A DNA stretch of 9,795 nucleotides, from positions 1 to 9,795 of the forward strand of contig CALARM010001186.1 of the NCBI GenBank assembly GCA_937888925.1. Direction: 5' to 3'. The notes beneath the pieces are model-generated. The model worked only from the letters and a program-made list of their open reading frames with translations, had not been told where the DNA came from and ran no database searches. Origin of the DNA: an uncultured Synergistia bacterium (GTDB taxonomy: Bacteria > Eremiobacterota > SpSt-956 > JAKJGF01). This document shows, piece after piece, positions 1 to 6,262 of the stretch (position 1 is the first letter of the stretch; each line of letters opens with the position of its first letter). Position numbers and translations under genes: made by a program.

Positions 1-949
1 TTTCTCCCAGCAGAAAAGCTGCTTTTTTATTTCCTTTCTTTAATTCTTCCAGTAATTGATTGGTATTCATACTCATCATACATTTGGCTTCTTCAAGATC
101 ATACATAAATTCAGGTTTTTTTACTTTTCTGGCAACAGAACCGATTTTATTAGAAGCAAAAAGACCGAGCAATGCTCCCTGCATTTCTTTTGCAGTTTGG
201 AATCTTGCAGCAGGTTTCGGAGATAAAGCCTTTATTACTATATCTTCAAGTTCAGGAGAAATTTCCTCTTTAATAGTTCTGACAGGAGGAAATTTAAAAG
301 GTACAGGATTTTTGGCAGTAAGTAAATGATGCATGGTTGCTCCAAGTGCATATATATCAGATCTCGGTTCTGCTTTACCCTGATATTGCTCCAGAGGGGC
401 ATATTCCATAGTACCTATAGCAGTTATCGTTCCCTTCGGTTCAATTTTTTTTGCTATGCCAAAATCAACAAGGATAATCTTATCTGTTCCCTTTCTTAAC
501 ATAATATTTGCCGGTTTTATATCCCTGTATATGATAGGCGGGTTCTGGCCGTGCAAATAATCCAGAACATCACATAACTGCACTGACCAGTTAACAACCT
601 GTTCTTCCGACAATCCTTTAGTTTCGCTCTTTCTCAGATGTGTTTCAAGATCGACACCTTCTATAAAATCCATAACCAGATAATAACGAATATCATTGAT
701 AAAATAATCACTTACTCTCGGTAAATTCGGATGGTAAAGCTCTGCCAGGAGTTTCGCTTCTTCACGAAAACGTTTGATAACATACTCACTTTCTTCCGGT
801 TCATCTGATTTATCAATAAGTTCCTTAACAGCACAGATTTTATTGAGTCTTTTATCTTCAGCTTTGTATATATTACTCATGCCGCCTATTTTTACAAGAG
901 TTATTATACTGTAACGATTATCTAATATTTCTCCTACTTTTAAATGCAA
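1..949 (-). CDS. Hanks-type serine/threonine protein kinase, C-terminus cut by window edge
   Basis: Reading the minus strand from a TTG at 949 gives 316 codons without a stop, ending at the window edge. The first ~275 residues are a complete Ser/Thr kinase domain. Visible are a relaxed glycine loop (KIGGMSN, residues 20-26), the ATP-binding lysine in AVKEL (K42), the catalytic loop YRDIKPAN (D143, N148), an intact DFG (D162), the activation-segment end as YAPLEQY, and SDIYALG. It should therefore be catalytically active and phosphorylate proteins on Ser/Thr. The TTG start is chosen because GGGGGA lies 6 bases upstream and the protein begins 13 residues before the kinase fold; the first in-frame ATG (residue 24) would cut the glycine loop. 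After the domain comes a charged segment (LLEELKKGNKKAAFLLGE) that may open a second domain outside the window. It is divergent from the metallophosphoesterase and paralogous to the kinase at 3522-4823 (both share YLHGQ and RD-KP-N). Its substrate is unknown. Confidence 0.93.
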   Translation of the reverse strand, partial: MHLKVGEILDNRYSIITLVKIGGMSNIYKAEDKRLNKICAVKELIDKSDEPEESEYVIKRFREEAKLLAELYHPNLPRVSDYFINDIRYYLVMDFIEGVDLETHLRKSETKGLSEEQVVNWSVQLCDVLDYLHGQNPPIIYRDIKPANIMLRKGTDKIILVDFGIAKKIEPKGTITAIGTMEYAPLEQYQGKAEPRSDIYALGATMHHLLTAKNPVPFKFPPVRTIKEEISPELEDIVIKALSPKPAARFQTAKEMQGALLGLFASNKIGSVARKVKKPEFMYDLEEAKCMMSMNTNQLLEELKKGNKKAAFLLGE

Positions 950-969
950 GATTATTCCCCCTAACAATC

Positions 970-1022
970 GTGACGCGTGGCGTGTGCTCGTGACGCGTAA
1001 CGCGTGACGCGTGACGCGTGAC
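970..1022 (+). repeat. GTGACGC heptamer tandem array, copy 1
   Basis: About eight 7-bp units lie head to tail: GTGACGC at 970, GTGGCGT at 977, a shortened GTGCTC at 984, GTGACGC at 990, GTAACGC at 997, GTGACGC at 1004 and 1011, and a partial GTGAC at 1018. The array lies in the predicted leader of the divergent kinase. The segment 990-1009 is a perfect 20-bp inverted repeat of 1172-1191. Function is unknown. Confidence 0.85.
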
Positions 1023-1108
1023 AGGTTTAATCCCTCCGCACCACGCATAATGCTTTACGCATTACGAGGTTATATAAAATTAACTATAACAGATTGTAAT
1101 GCTACAAT

Positions 1109-1137
1109 ATTATACAGGAATTTTATCACAGTTACAA
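1109..1137 (-). promoter_or_regulatory. predicted sigma-70 type promoter for the kinase at 1-949
   Basis: On the minus strand a TTGTAA box (1132-1137) and a perfect TATAAT (1109-1114) are separated by 17 bp. Transcription would start near 1102 and give a leader of about 150 nt that includes heptamer array 1. A 6-bp palindrome, ATTGTA-ATGC-TACAAT (1093-1108), directly abuts the -10 box and would cover the start point, where a repressor could sit. Confidence 0.6.
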
Positions 1138-1172
1138 GGGATAGCGTTTTTTTACGACAGGCCTATCCTCCC

Positions 1173-1199
1173 GTCACGCGTTACGCGTCACCCGTAACG
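1173..1199 (-). repeat. GTGACGC heptamer array, copy 2, inverted
   Basis: Units GTCACGC, GTTACGC, GTCACCC and GTAACG run on the plus strand, i.e. the same heptamer family read on the minus strand. Bases 1172-1191 are the exact reverse complement of 990-1009, so the two arrays form an inverted repeat around a 162-bp centre that carries the kinase promoter. Confidence 0.8.
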
Positions 1200-1225
1200 A
1201 CTCCATATAAACTTGACACTCCATG

Positions 1226-1231
1226 TATAAT
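1226..1231 (+). promoter_or_regulatory. -10 box of a probable leaderless transcript (metallophosphoesterase)
   Basis: A perfect TATAAT lies 7 bp before the ATG at 1239. The start point for such a box falls on or next to the A of the ATG, and no Shine-Dalgarno sequence precedes the start (TAGAAATC). TTGACA at 1213-1218 is only 7 bp away, so it cannot be the matching -35; the base run at the correct distance (CCATAT) is weak. Confidence 0.4.
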
Positions 1232-1238
1232 AGAAATC

Positions 1239-2030
1239 ATGAAAATAATAGCTACATGTGACCTTCATTACGGTTTAAAAAAATGGGGAAACGATTCTAC
1301 AAACGAAATTGCCCGACTTGTGATAAACTCAGATGCAGATGTATTTATAATTGCAGGCGATATAGGAGAAGGCCTTCAAAATTTCAAAGAGTGTCTGGAA
1401 TTGTTTAAAGAATTCAGAGGATATAAACTTATCGTGCCCGGGAATCATGATCTGTGGAGTAAAGAGGGGCAATCTTTTCAGATATATTCGAAAATATTGA
1501 AAGAAATATGTGAGAACAGCGGGTTCCACTATCTTGATACAGGTCCTTTTGTTCTGAACAATATCGGCTTCATCGGAAACATCGGATGGTATGACTATTC
1601 ATTCAAACTGGAAGAACTGAATATTCCAATAAAGTATTATGAAGAAAAAAAATTACCGAAAGTAACAGGATGGAATGACAGAAGATTTATCAAATGGGAT
1701 TATAATGATTATGAATTCCTCGATCTTCTTTTAGATAAAATGGAAAAACACATAAAACATATATACGAGCAGGTAAACACCATTATAGGTGTAACCCACC
1801 ATATGCCTTTTGAAGACATGATCAGAAAAACGAACTATATATCCTGGGATTTTGCAAGAGCCTATCTGGGAAGTAAAAAAATAGGAGAACTTTATTTGAA
1901 TTATGAAAAAATCAAATTTGCCATATGCGGACATAATCACAGATACGTAAGAACTACAAAAGGACACGTAGAATGTATCAGCGTTGGAAGCACCTATAAA
2001 CAGAAAGAATTACTCACTCTTGAAATATGA
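1239..2030 (+). CDS. calcineurin-like metallophosphoesterase
   Basis: A 263-residue cytoplasmic protein with every signature of the calcineurin-like phosphoesterase fold: D-x-H in CDLHYG (D8, H10), GDIGE (D41), GNHD (N69, H70, D71), THHMPF in the second half, and GHNH near residue 230. These residues normally hold two divalent metals and hydrolyse phosphomono- or diesters. The family covers protein phosphatases, cyclic-nucleotide phosphodiesterases and nucleases, and the sequence alone does not say which substrate is used. I start at the ATG at 1239 because the family motif begins at residue 4. An upstream GTG (1011) in the same frame would add 76 residues encoded by repeat DNA. There is no signal peptide. 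It is divergent from a Ser/Thr kinase, so a role in reversing phosphorylation is possible but only a guess from position. Confidence 0.93.
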   Translation: MKIIATCDLHYGLKKWGNDSTNEIARLVINSDADVFIIAGDIGEGLQNFKECLELFKEFRGYKLIVPGNHDLWSKEGQSFQIYSKILKEICENSGFHYLDTGPFVLNNIGFIGNIGWYDYSFKLEELNIPIKYYEEKKLPKVTGWNDRRFIKWDYNDYEFLDLLLDKMEKHIKHIYEQVNTIIGVTHHMPFEDMIRKTNYISWDFARAYLGSKKIGELYLNYEKIKFAICGHNHRYVRTTKGHVECISVGSTYKQKELLTLEI

Positions 2031-2037
2031 TTATCTA

Positions 2038-2066
2038 TTGACATATAACCTGAAACTATGTAAGAT
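2038..2066 (+). promoter_or_regulatory. predicted promoter of the exported-protein pair
   Basis: TTGACA (2038-2043) and TAAGAT (2061-2066) are 17 bp apart, starting 7 bp after the phosphoesterase stop codon. It would drive the genes at 2112 and 2609 independently of the phosphoesterase. Confidence 0.55.
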
Positions 2067-2111
2067 AAAATCTAATAAAATTATTTACAATAAGGAAAGG
2101 AATTTTTGATT

Positions 2112-2594
2112 ATGAAATTATCCCTAAATGTGATTCTACTTGTGCTTGCAATTTTTGGTCTCTTAGTATATCTTCCCGTAATGTTATTCGGGTGCGGAGA
2201 AAGTGATGATATAGATGTAGGCAGTGTTCAGGGAACACTTGTCGATACGAGCGGTGCTATAATGACCGGAAAAAAAATAAAAATTGAAGGTATAAACGGA
2301 ATTTACGGGTTAGGTATAGTAGATACAAATGTAAACGGCAAATTCAGCTTTACAAATATTCCTGTAGGCACCTATACTATTACTGCCTCTGAACAGGACG
2401 GTACATTTATTGCAAGTAAAAATGTGGATATTACGAAAAATGAAACTGAAGAAGTAACTATCCAGCAGGGCGAAGTAGCACCTCCTACTCCGACGCCATC
2501 TGCTACCAGCACACCCGGTGGTACTGTAACAGTGACACCAACGTTCATTGAAATTTTTTCGCCAACTCCTACTTCTACTCCTGCTTACTTTTAA
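2112..2594 (+). CDS. probable lipoprotein with carboxypeptidase-regulatory-like domain and Pro/Thr-rich tail
   Basis: A 160-residue exported protein. It opens with a hydrophobic segment (residues 3-27) ending in LFGC, where Cys28 could be lipidated; Phe at -2 is atypical for a lipobox, so plain anchoring by the segment is the alternative. Residues ~36-118 read as one small beta-sandwich of the carboxypeptidase regulatory-like type (GTLVDTSGA, then DTNVNGKFSFTNIPVGTYTI), a fold used in many surface proteins. The last ~40 residues are low-complexity Pro/Thr/Ser (TPTPSATSTP), typical of an extended, possibly glycosylated stalk. The ATG at 2112 follows AAAGGAA by 9 bases; a TTG at 2106 is a possible alternative adding two residues. 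Only 14 bp separate it from the next gene, so the two form an operon. Its exact function is unknown. Confidence 0.82.
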   Translation: MKLSLNVILLVLAIFGLLVYLPVMLFGCGESDDIDVGSVQGTLVDTSGAIMTGKKIKIEGINGIYGLGIVDTNVNGKFSFTNIPVGTYTITASEQDGTFIASKNVDITKNETEEVTIQQGEVAPPTPTPSATSTPGGTVTVTPTFIEIFSPTPTSTPAYF

Positions 2595-2608
2595 GGAAAG
2601 GAGTCTTT

Positions 2609-3463
2609 ATGGTAAAAAAAATATTTATCCTTTTAGTCATAATACTTATGTGCAATGTCATGATAAAAGCACAGGAAACAAAAGAACAGCCACTGCCGAA
2701 TTTAACAGTGAGCGATGACGATTACATGACTACGAGAACCAGGATACAGGGGAATAGCCAGGATAATCCTTATGATGGCTATTATGATCCTGCAAAAACC
2801 AGGGAATCTTTTAATTTCAGAACTGATAAAAATGTAAATAATTATCCCGGGAATAACGAAGCAGGTAATGGATATTCCGGTTATTACAACAATCCTGGAT
2901 TTAAAGAATATCAGTTTCCTCAGGCACAGGCAACACCGGTTCCTGCTAAAGGTAATGCCATAGAACTTTCAGACAGTGAGCTTCTCAATGATGTTGATCT
3001 AAAATCAGGCGGTATTCCTGTATGGAAACAGTCAAACAATGCAGTTGTTGAAGTTGATAAACTTCAGGACATGAATGTATCGGTTTTTCTTCTTACACAG
3101 CAAAAAAATGATAATGTAATAGGATATAATATTGAATTTCGTTCAAATAGAGACGTGCTTGCTTTTACCTCTTTCATACTTGAAGGCAAGTCTCAGGTGT
3201 ATTTATTAAATAAAGACGATAAAAATCAGCAGGAAAAGATAGGCACTTTTATAACAGAAGTTGATCCTTCCGGCATATACAAGAAAATTATGACCTTTTC
3301 CTATAATGGTAAAGAAATAAAGCTGAAAATATCAGGAGAAGATAAGAAATATCCGCAAAAAGAACAGGAATTTAATAAACAGGAAGATATAAAACAATCG
3401 GAGACTGAAGGTAATAAGCCGAACACCACAAAACCAAATACTGTTATAGAAGTAAATTTTTAA
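2609..3463 (+). CDS. secreted protein of unknown function
   Basis: A 284-residue protein with a good signal peptide: KK at 3-4, a hydrophobic run to about residue 17, and likely cleavage after IKA (residue ~21). I do not recognise the rest. Residues ~25-110 are low in complexity and rich in Asn, Gly and Tyr (GNNEAGNGYSGYYNN). A conserved-looking central part (~140-245) alternates hydrophobic and polar residues (VSVFLL, YNIEFRS, LAFTSFILEG, QVYLLN, MTFSYNGKEIKLKIS) and predicts as beta-rich. The tail (~245-284) is Lys/Glu/Gln-rich and probably disordered. The ATG at 2609 has an ideal AAGGAAAGGAG site 5 bases upstream, and the same TAAGGAAAGGA sequence precedes the upstream lipoprotein gene. 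Co-transcription with that gene suggests both act outside the cytoplasm, perhaps together. Confidence 0.8.
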   Translation: MVKKIFILLVIILMCNVMIKAQETKEQPLPNLTVSDDDYMTTRTRIQGNSQDNPYDGYYDPAKTRESFNFRTDKNVNNYPGNNEAGNGYSGYYNNPGFKEYQFPQAQATPVPAKGNAIELSDSELLNDVDLKSGGIPVWKQSNNAVVEVDKLQDMNVSVFLLTQQKNDNVIGYNIEFRSNRDVLAFTSFILEGKSQVYLLNKDDKNQQEKIGTFITEVDPSGIYKKIMTFSYNGKEIKLKISGEDKKYPQKEQEFNKQEDIKQSETEGNKPNTTKPNTVIEVNF

Positions 3464-3481
3464 AGAGTAAAAAAATGAGTC

Positions 3482-3521
3482 ATAGTTCAGGCGTGACGGG
3501 TAATCCGTCACGCCTGACTAT
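3482..3521. terminator. long hairpin between convergent genes, probable bidirectional terminator
   Basis: TCAGGCGTGACGG (3487-3499) and CCGTCACGCCTGA (3505-3517) pair perfectly over 13 bp around a 5-nt loop. The stem continues with ATAG/CTAT after a single bulged T. It lies between the stop of the secreted protein (3463) and the stop of the kinase (3522-3524). Read on the minus strand it is followed, after a few bases, by a run of seven T (3468-3474 on the plus strand is AAAAAAA-like); on the plus strand no T run follows. The stem is built from the same GTGACG-type words as the arrays near position 1000. Confidence 0.65.
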
Positions 3522-4823
3522 TTAAGCCATTATAGAAACAATAAGGTTATTTAAAAAGGCAATTAAAAGACCTGTGTCATAAAACCCCGAACTGCCTGTC
3601 AGCTTTGGTAATATAAATTTTATAAAAATATATCCTATGGCAAATAATATGATAATAACCAGAACCATATAGATTGCCATATTCGATTGAGCCGGTTCTT
3701 CTTTCTTTTTCTTTTTTACTTTCTTTTTTGTTCCCTTTTTCTTTTCCTGAGGTTTGCCTTCATCCTCTATATCAGAGCTGAGAGCTTCTTCTTCAGTTTT
3801 CGATATACCTTTCGCAGGAGCTTTCTTTTCTGTTTTGCGGGTATCGCCTTTTTCCAGTTCATCTTCCGGCATAACAATAGTCTGTTTTGGTTTGCTTAAA
3901 GCCTGTATTGCCAGTGCATCTATGGTCTGAATAGATGAACTGCCTGAAGAAAACTGGTCAGTCACCTCTGATGTTCTGGAAGCAGACTGAATCTCTTTAA
4001 GGGCTGTCATCATTTCCATAGCAGATTGATATCTGTCTTCTTTATCAAGTTCCATAGCCTTTAATATTATACCTTCCAGTTCCAGAGATATGGATTTATT
4101 GAATTCCCTGCAGAATTTAAGAGGTACATTATTCATAGATCTATCTATGGCATCTACCGGCAAAACCTTTGTTGCAATATAATAGAGAGTAGCTCCGAGA
4201 GAATAGAGATCACTTCGTGCATCTGTAACCATAGCATATTGCTCTATAGGAGAAAAATGAGGCGTAATTGTTTTGGCTACGGCAAGGGTTCTGGAATGAG
4301 GGTCAAAAAGTTTTGAAATACCAAAATTAATGAGTTTAATAGATTTATCTTTTGTAAGGATTAAATTTTCCGGTTTTAAATCTCTGAAAATTATAGGGTG
4401 CGGTTTCTGACCGTGCAGGTATTCAAGTACTCCGCCAAGCTGAATTGCCCATCCGATAATTTCTTCTTCTGCAAAAAAATCTTCTGTTGTTTCTATAAGT
4501 TCTTTTAAATTTTTTCCGTCTAAATATTCCATTACCAGAAAATGTCTGGCATTTTCTTCAAAGAAATCTTCTACCTTTGGCAACTGGGGATGATCCAGTT
4601 TATTCAAAATTTTAGCTTGCAATTCAAACTGTTGATAGGCCTGTTTTGCTTCAATAGGATTACTGAATTTGCTTATCAATTCCTTAATTACCCAGAAATC
4701 AAATTTTTTACGGTCCTCCACAATATACAGATTACTATTTCTGCCACTGCTCAGGTGTTTGACTATTTTAAATCTATCTTTCAGCACGGTACCTTCTGGT
4801 AAACAGTCTCTATCTTTTGACAT
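3522..4823 (-). CDS. membrane-anchored Hanks-type kinase homologue with NFG in place of DFG
   Basis: A 433-residue protein with an N-terminal kinase domain (~10-280). The ATP-site lysine is present (VIKEL, K47), as is the catalytic loop FRDLKPEN (D148, N153), but the DFG aspartate that binds Mg is Asn (INFG, N166, codon AAT). The glycine loop is also degenerate (SSGRNSN). It is therefore a candidate pseudokinase or a weak, altered kinase. A Ser/Glu-rich linker follows, then a very basic stretch (KKKVKKKKK, ~365-372), one transmembrane helix (~382-405), and a short C-terminal tail with a second hydrophobic run. By the positive-inside rule the kinase domain faces the cytoplasm. I prefer the ATG at 4823. 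A TTG at 4847 would add 8 residues but has an in-frame stop two codons upstream and no ribosome site. It lies 114 bp after alaX on the same strand. The kinase at 1-949 is a paralogue with intact DFG. Confidence 0.9.
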   Translation of the reverse strand: MSKDRDCLPEGTVLKDRFKIVKHLSSGRNSNLYIVEDRKKFDFWVIKELISKFSNPIEAKQAYQQFELQAKILNKLDHPQLPKVEDFFEENARHFLVMEYLDGKNLKELIETTEDFFAEEEIIGWAIQLGGVLEYLHGQKPHPIIFRDLKPENLILTKDKSIKLINFGISKLFDPHSRTLAVAKTITPHFSPIEQYAMVTDARSDLYSLGATLYYIATKVLPVDAIDRSMNNVPLKFCREFNKSISLELEGIILKAMELDKEDRYQSAMEMMTALKEIQSASRTSEVTDQFSSGSSSIQTIDALAIQALSKPKQTIVMPEDELEKGDTRKTEKKAPAKGISKTEEEALSSDIEDEGKPQEKKKGTKKKVKKKKKEEPAQSNMAIYMVLVIIILFAIGYIFIKFILPKLTGSSGFYDTGLLIAFLNNLIVSIMA

Positions 4824-4850
4824 AACTTTCGCAAAAGCCCTTTTCAAGAG

Positions 4851-4902
4851 TTATTTCGTAGCTATTACGACAAACTCCAAATCTTTCAGCTTTTTCCTCC
4901 TC
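4851..4902 (-). promoter_or_regulatory. strong ribosome binding site followed by a 12-codon leader frame
   Basis: Minus-strand GAGGAGG (4896-4902) is among the best ribosome sites in the window, yet no ATG, GTG or TTG follows at normal distance. Six bases downstream is CTG (4887-4889), opening a 12-codon frame (LKDLEFVVIATK) that stops at TAA (4851-4853). The kinase ATG follows in the same frame 27 bp later. This may be a leader peptide translated with a CTG start, or a relic of a longer kinase N-terminus. Confidence 0.3.
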
Positions 4903-4937
4903 TATAATCTTATTTGTTTTTTAGCATCATCACAAAA

Positions 4938-6128
4938 TTATAATTCAAGAAGTATATTCTCTATTTCCTTTAATGTATATCCTCCACCCTGCACAAAATC
5001 AGGAGTGCCTCCACCTTTTCCCGTTAATTTCCTGTTGAAGTTTTTCATTACTTCAGAAAGATTTAACTGCCCATCCTTTGATCTGGCGATAATTAAACTG
5101 CATGGTTCAGATGCCGTAGCAATACATACAAGAATATTATTAGATTTCATAATAACATTTTTTGCCAGACCTTTCAACTCTTCAGGAGTTTTATCTTCAT
5201 AAATATGTTTTATATAAACAATATTATCTTTTGTAATGCTCCTGGAATTTAAAAGTTCTACCTCCTGAGTCATACACTTTTCTTTTAATTTCTTCAAGGT
5301 CTTATAATTTTCCTTGTTTTCTGTTATTAATTTATCTATTTTTGTAACCACATCATGGGAGCCTACGGAAAATCTGCACGAAACATCTCTAAAAACAGAA
5401 GAATATTCTCTGAATAGCTTTAAAGCTCGAAAGCCGCATAAAAATTCTATTCTTAATTTTTCCTTCAGTTTTTCCCATGTCTTAATTACTATAAGTCCTA
5501 CTTCGCCTGTTGCATTACAGTGAGTTCCGCCGCATGCAGAAGAGTCAAAATCATGTATGTCAATTATCCTCAACAGGCCGGTTCTCTTTGCTTCTTTACG
5601 AAGAGCTGTATCGGGGTTCTCTTTATCCATATATTTTATATGAACAGGTCTGTTTTCAAATACCATTTTATTTGCACAGACTTCACCTGAAAAAATCTTC
5701 TCTTCTGACAGGTCGGAAATATTCAAATCTATAGTTGAAACATCTTTGCCGAGGTGAAATCCCACTGTTTCAAGATTATAGAGCATAAAAAAACACTGTG
5801 ACATGATATGCTGTCCCGTATGCTGCTGCATATGTTCAAAACGTCTCTGCCAGTCAATAGTGCAGTTTATCTCCATACCGGTTTTTAAATTATGGCCTTC
5901 AGAAGAAGAAATCACATGAACAATTTCTCCGTCTTCTCTTTCAAAAACATCAATAACAGGAAGGCCTTCTATAGTTCCATGATCGCAGGGCTGACCTCCT
6001 GAAGAAGGATAAAACCCTGTTTTATCAGAAATCAGATATAAATTATCTTTATTGTAATATAAATCAATAATCTGACCTTTAAAAACAGATATGTATGAAT
6101 CGTTATAATAAAGTCGTTTTTCTGACAT
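4938..6128 (-). CDS. AlaX-type alanyl-tRNA editing protein with DHHA1 domain
   Basis: A 396-residue stand-alone relative of the editing half of alanyl-tRNA synthetase. Such proteins hydrolyse tRNA(Ala) wrongly charged with serine or glycine, in the cytoplasm and in trans. Seen in order are an N-terminal beta-barrel with FYPSSGGQP (39-47), the zinc site made by HTGQH (H103, H107) and SACGGTH (C199, H203), a helical coiled stretch (~235-300), and a C-terminal DHHA1 domain with GKGGGTPDFVQGGG near the end. The length and the DHHA1 domain mark the long (AlaX-L) class, and all four metal ligands are present, so it should be active. No aminoacylation domain is present, so this is not AlaRS itself. 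The ATG at 6128 is chosen over a TTG one codon earlier because GAGG lies 4 bases upstream. A kinase homologue follows on the same strand. Confidence 0.94.
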   Translation of the reverse strand: MSEKRLYYNDSYISVFKGQIIDLYYNKDNLYLISDKTGFYPSSGGQPCDHGTIEGLPVIDVFEREDGEIVHVISSSEGHNLKTGMEINCTIDWQRRFEHMQQHTGQHIMSQCFFMLYNLETVGFHLGKDVSTIDLNISDLSEEKIFSGEVCANKMVFENRPVHIKYMDKENPDTALRKEAKRTGLLRIIDIHDFDSSACGGTHCNATGEVGLIVIKTWEKLKEKLRIEFLCGFRALKLFREYSSVFRDVSCRFSVGSHDVVTKIDKLITENKENYKTLKKLKEKCMTQEVELLNSRSITKDNIVYIKHIYEDKTPEELKGLAKNVIMKSNNILVCIATASEPCSLIIARSKDGQLNLSEVMKNFNRKLTGKGGGTPDFVQGGGYTLKEIENILLEL

Positions 6129-6199
6129 CAAACCTCACAAAATTTGCATTATTCGGAATTTAATTCGACATATTATCTTTTTTTCCCTCTTGATAAGTA

Positions 6200-6219
6200 C
6201 AGTTAATTTATTTTAACTG
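6200..6219. repeat. 20-bp interrupted palindrome upstream of alaX
   Basis: CAGTTAA (6200-6206) and TTAACTG (6213-6219) are perfect inverted halves around a 6-bp A/T spacer. It sits 72 bp before the alaX start and just after the terminator of the small gene. Size and symmetry fit a binding site for a dimeric regulator, but no regulator gene is present here. Confidence 0.35.
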
Positions 6220-6224
6220 AAAAT

Positions 6225-6251
6225 AAAAAAACGCCTCGAAGGCGCTTTTTT
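6225..6251 (-). terminator. intrinsic terminator of the 66-residue gene
   Basis: On the minus strand CGCCT-TCG-AGGCG (6232-6244) forms a tight hairpin followed by seven T (plus-strand A run 6225-6231). The stop codon of the small gene is 18 bp upstream. A T run on the plus side (6246-6251) makes it able to work in both directions. Confidence 0.85.
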
Positions 6252-6262
6252 ATTAAATAGAA

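Larger units (their letters stand above)
950..1238. other. divergent intergenic control region with inverted heptamer arrays
   Basis: This 289-bp gap separates the minus-strand kinase from the plus-strand metallophosphoesterase. It contains a GTGACGC heptamer array (970-1022), an oppositely oriented array (1173-1199), a minus-strand promoter between them (1109-1137), and a -10 box directly before the phosphoesterase start (1226-1231). An open reading frame continues from the phosphoesterase upstream into the first array (GTG at 1011), but its N-terminal 76 codons encode repeat-derived and non-homologous sequence and I do not regard them as coding. Confidence 0.7.

Noticed and set aside
970..1022. 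CRISPR-like or minisatellite coding repeat
   Set aside because: Units are 7 bp with no spacers and no cas genes, so it is a simple tandem array.
1213..1231. TTGACA and TATAAT as one promoter for the phosphoesterase
   Set aside because: The spacing is 7 bp; sigma-70 promoters need about 17. Only the -10 box can be used.
1011..1238. Longer metallophosphoesterase starting at GTG 1011
   Set aside because: The added 76 residues are read through the heptamer arrays and a promoter region, and precede the natural family start. No ribosome site is present.
4669..5202. 177-codon plus-strand frame spanning the kinase start and alaX end
   Set aside because: It overlaps two well-supported genes on the other strand and its translation is a Phe/Ser/Leu-rich shadow with no family features.
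4938..6128. Alanyl-tRNA synthetase (alaS) fragment
   Set aside because: The protein starts and ends cleanly, has a full AlaX-L layout and its own start signals. No aminoacylation domain remnant precedes it.
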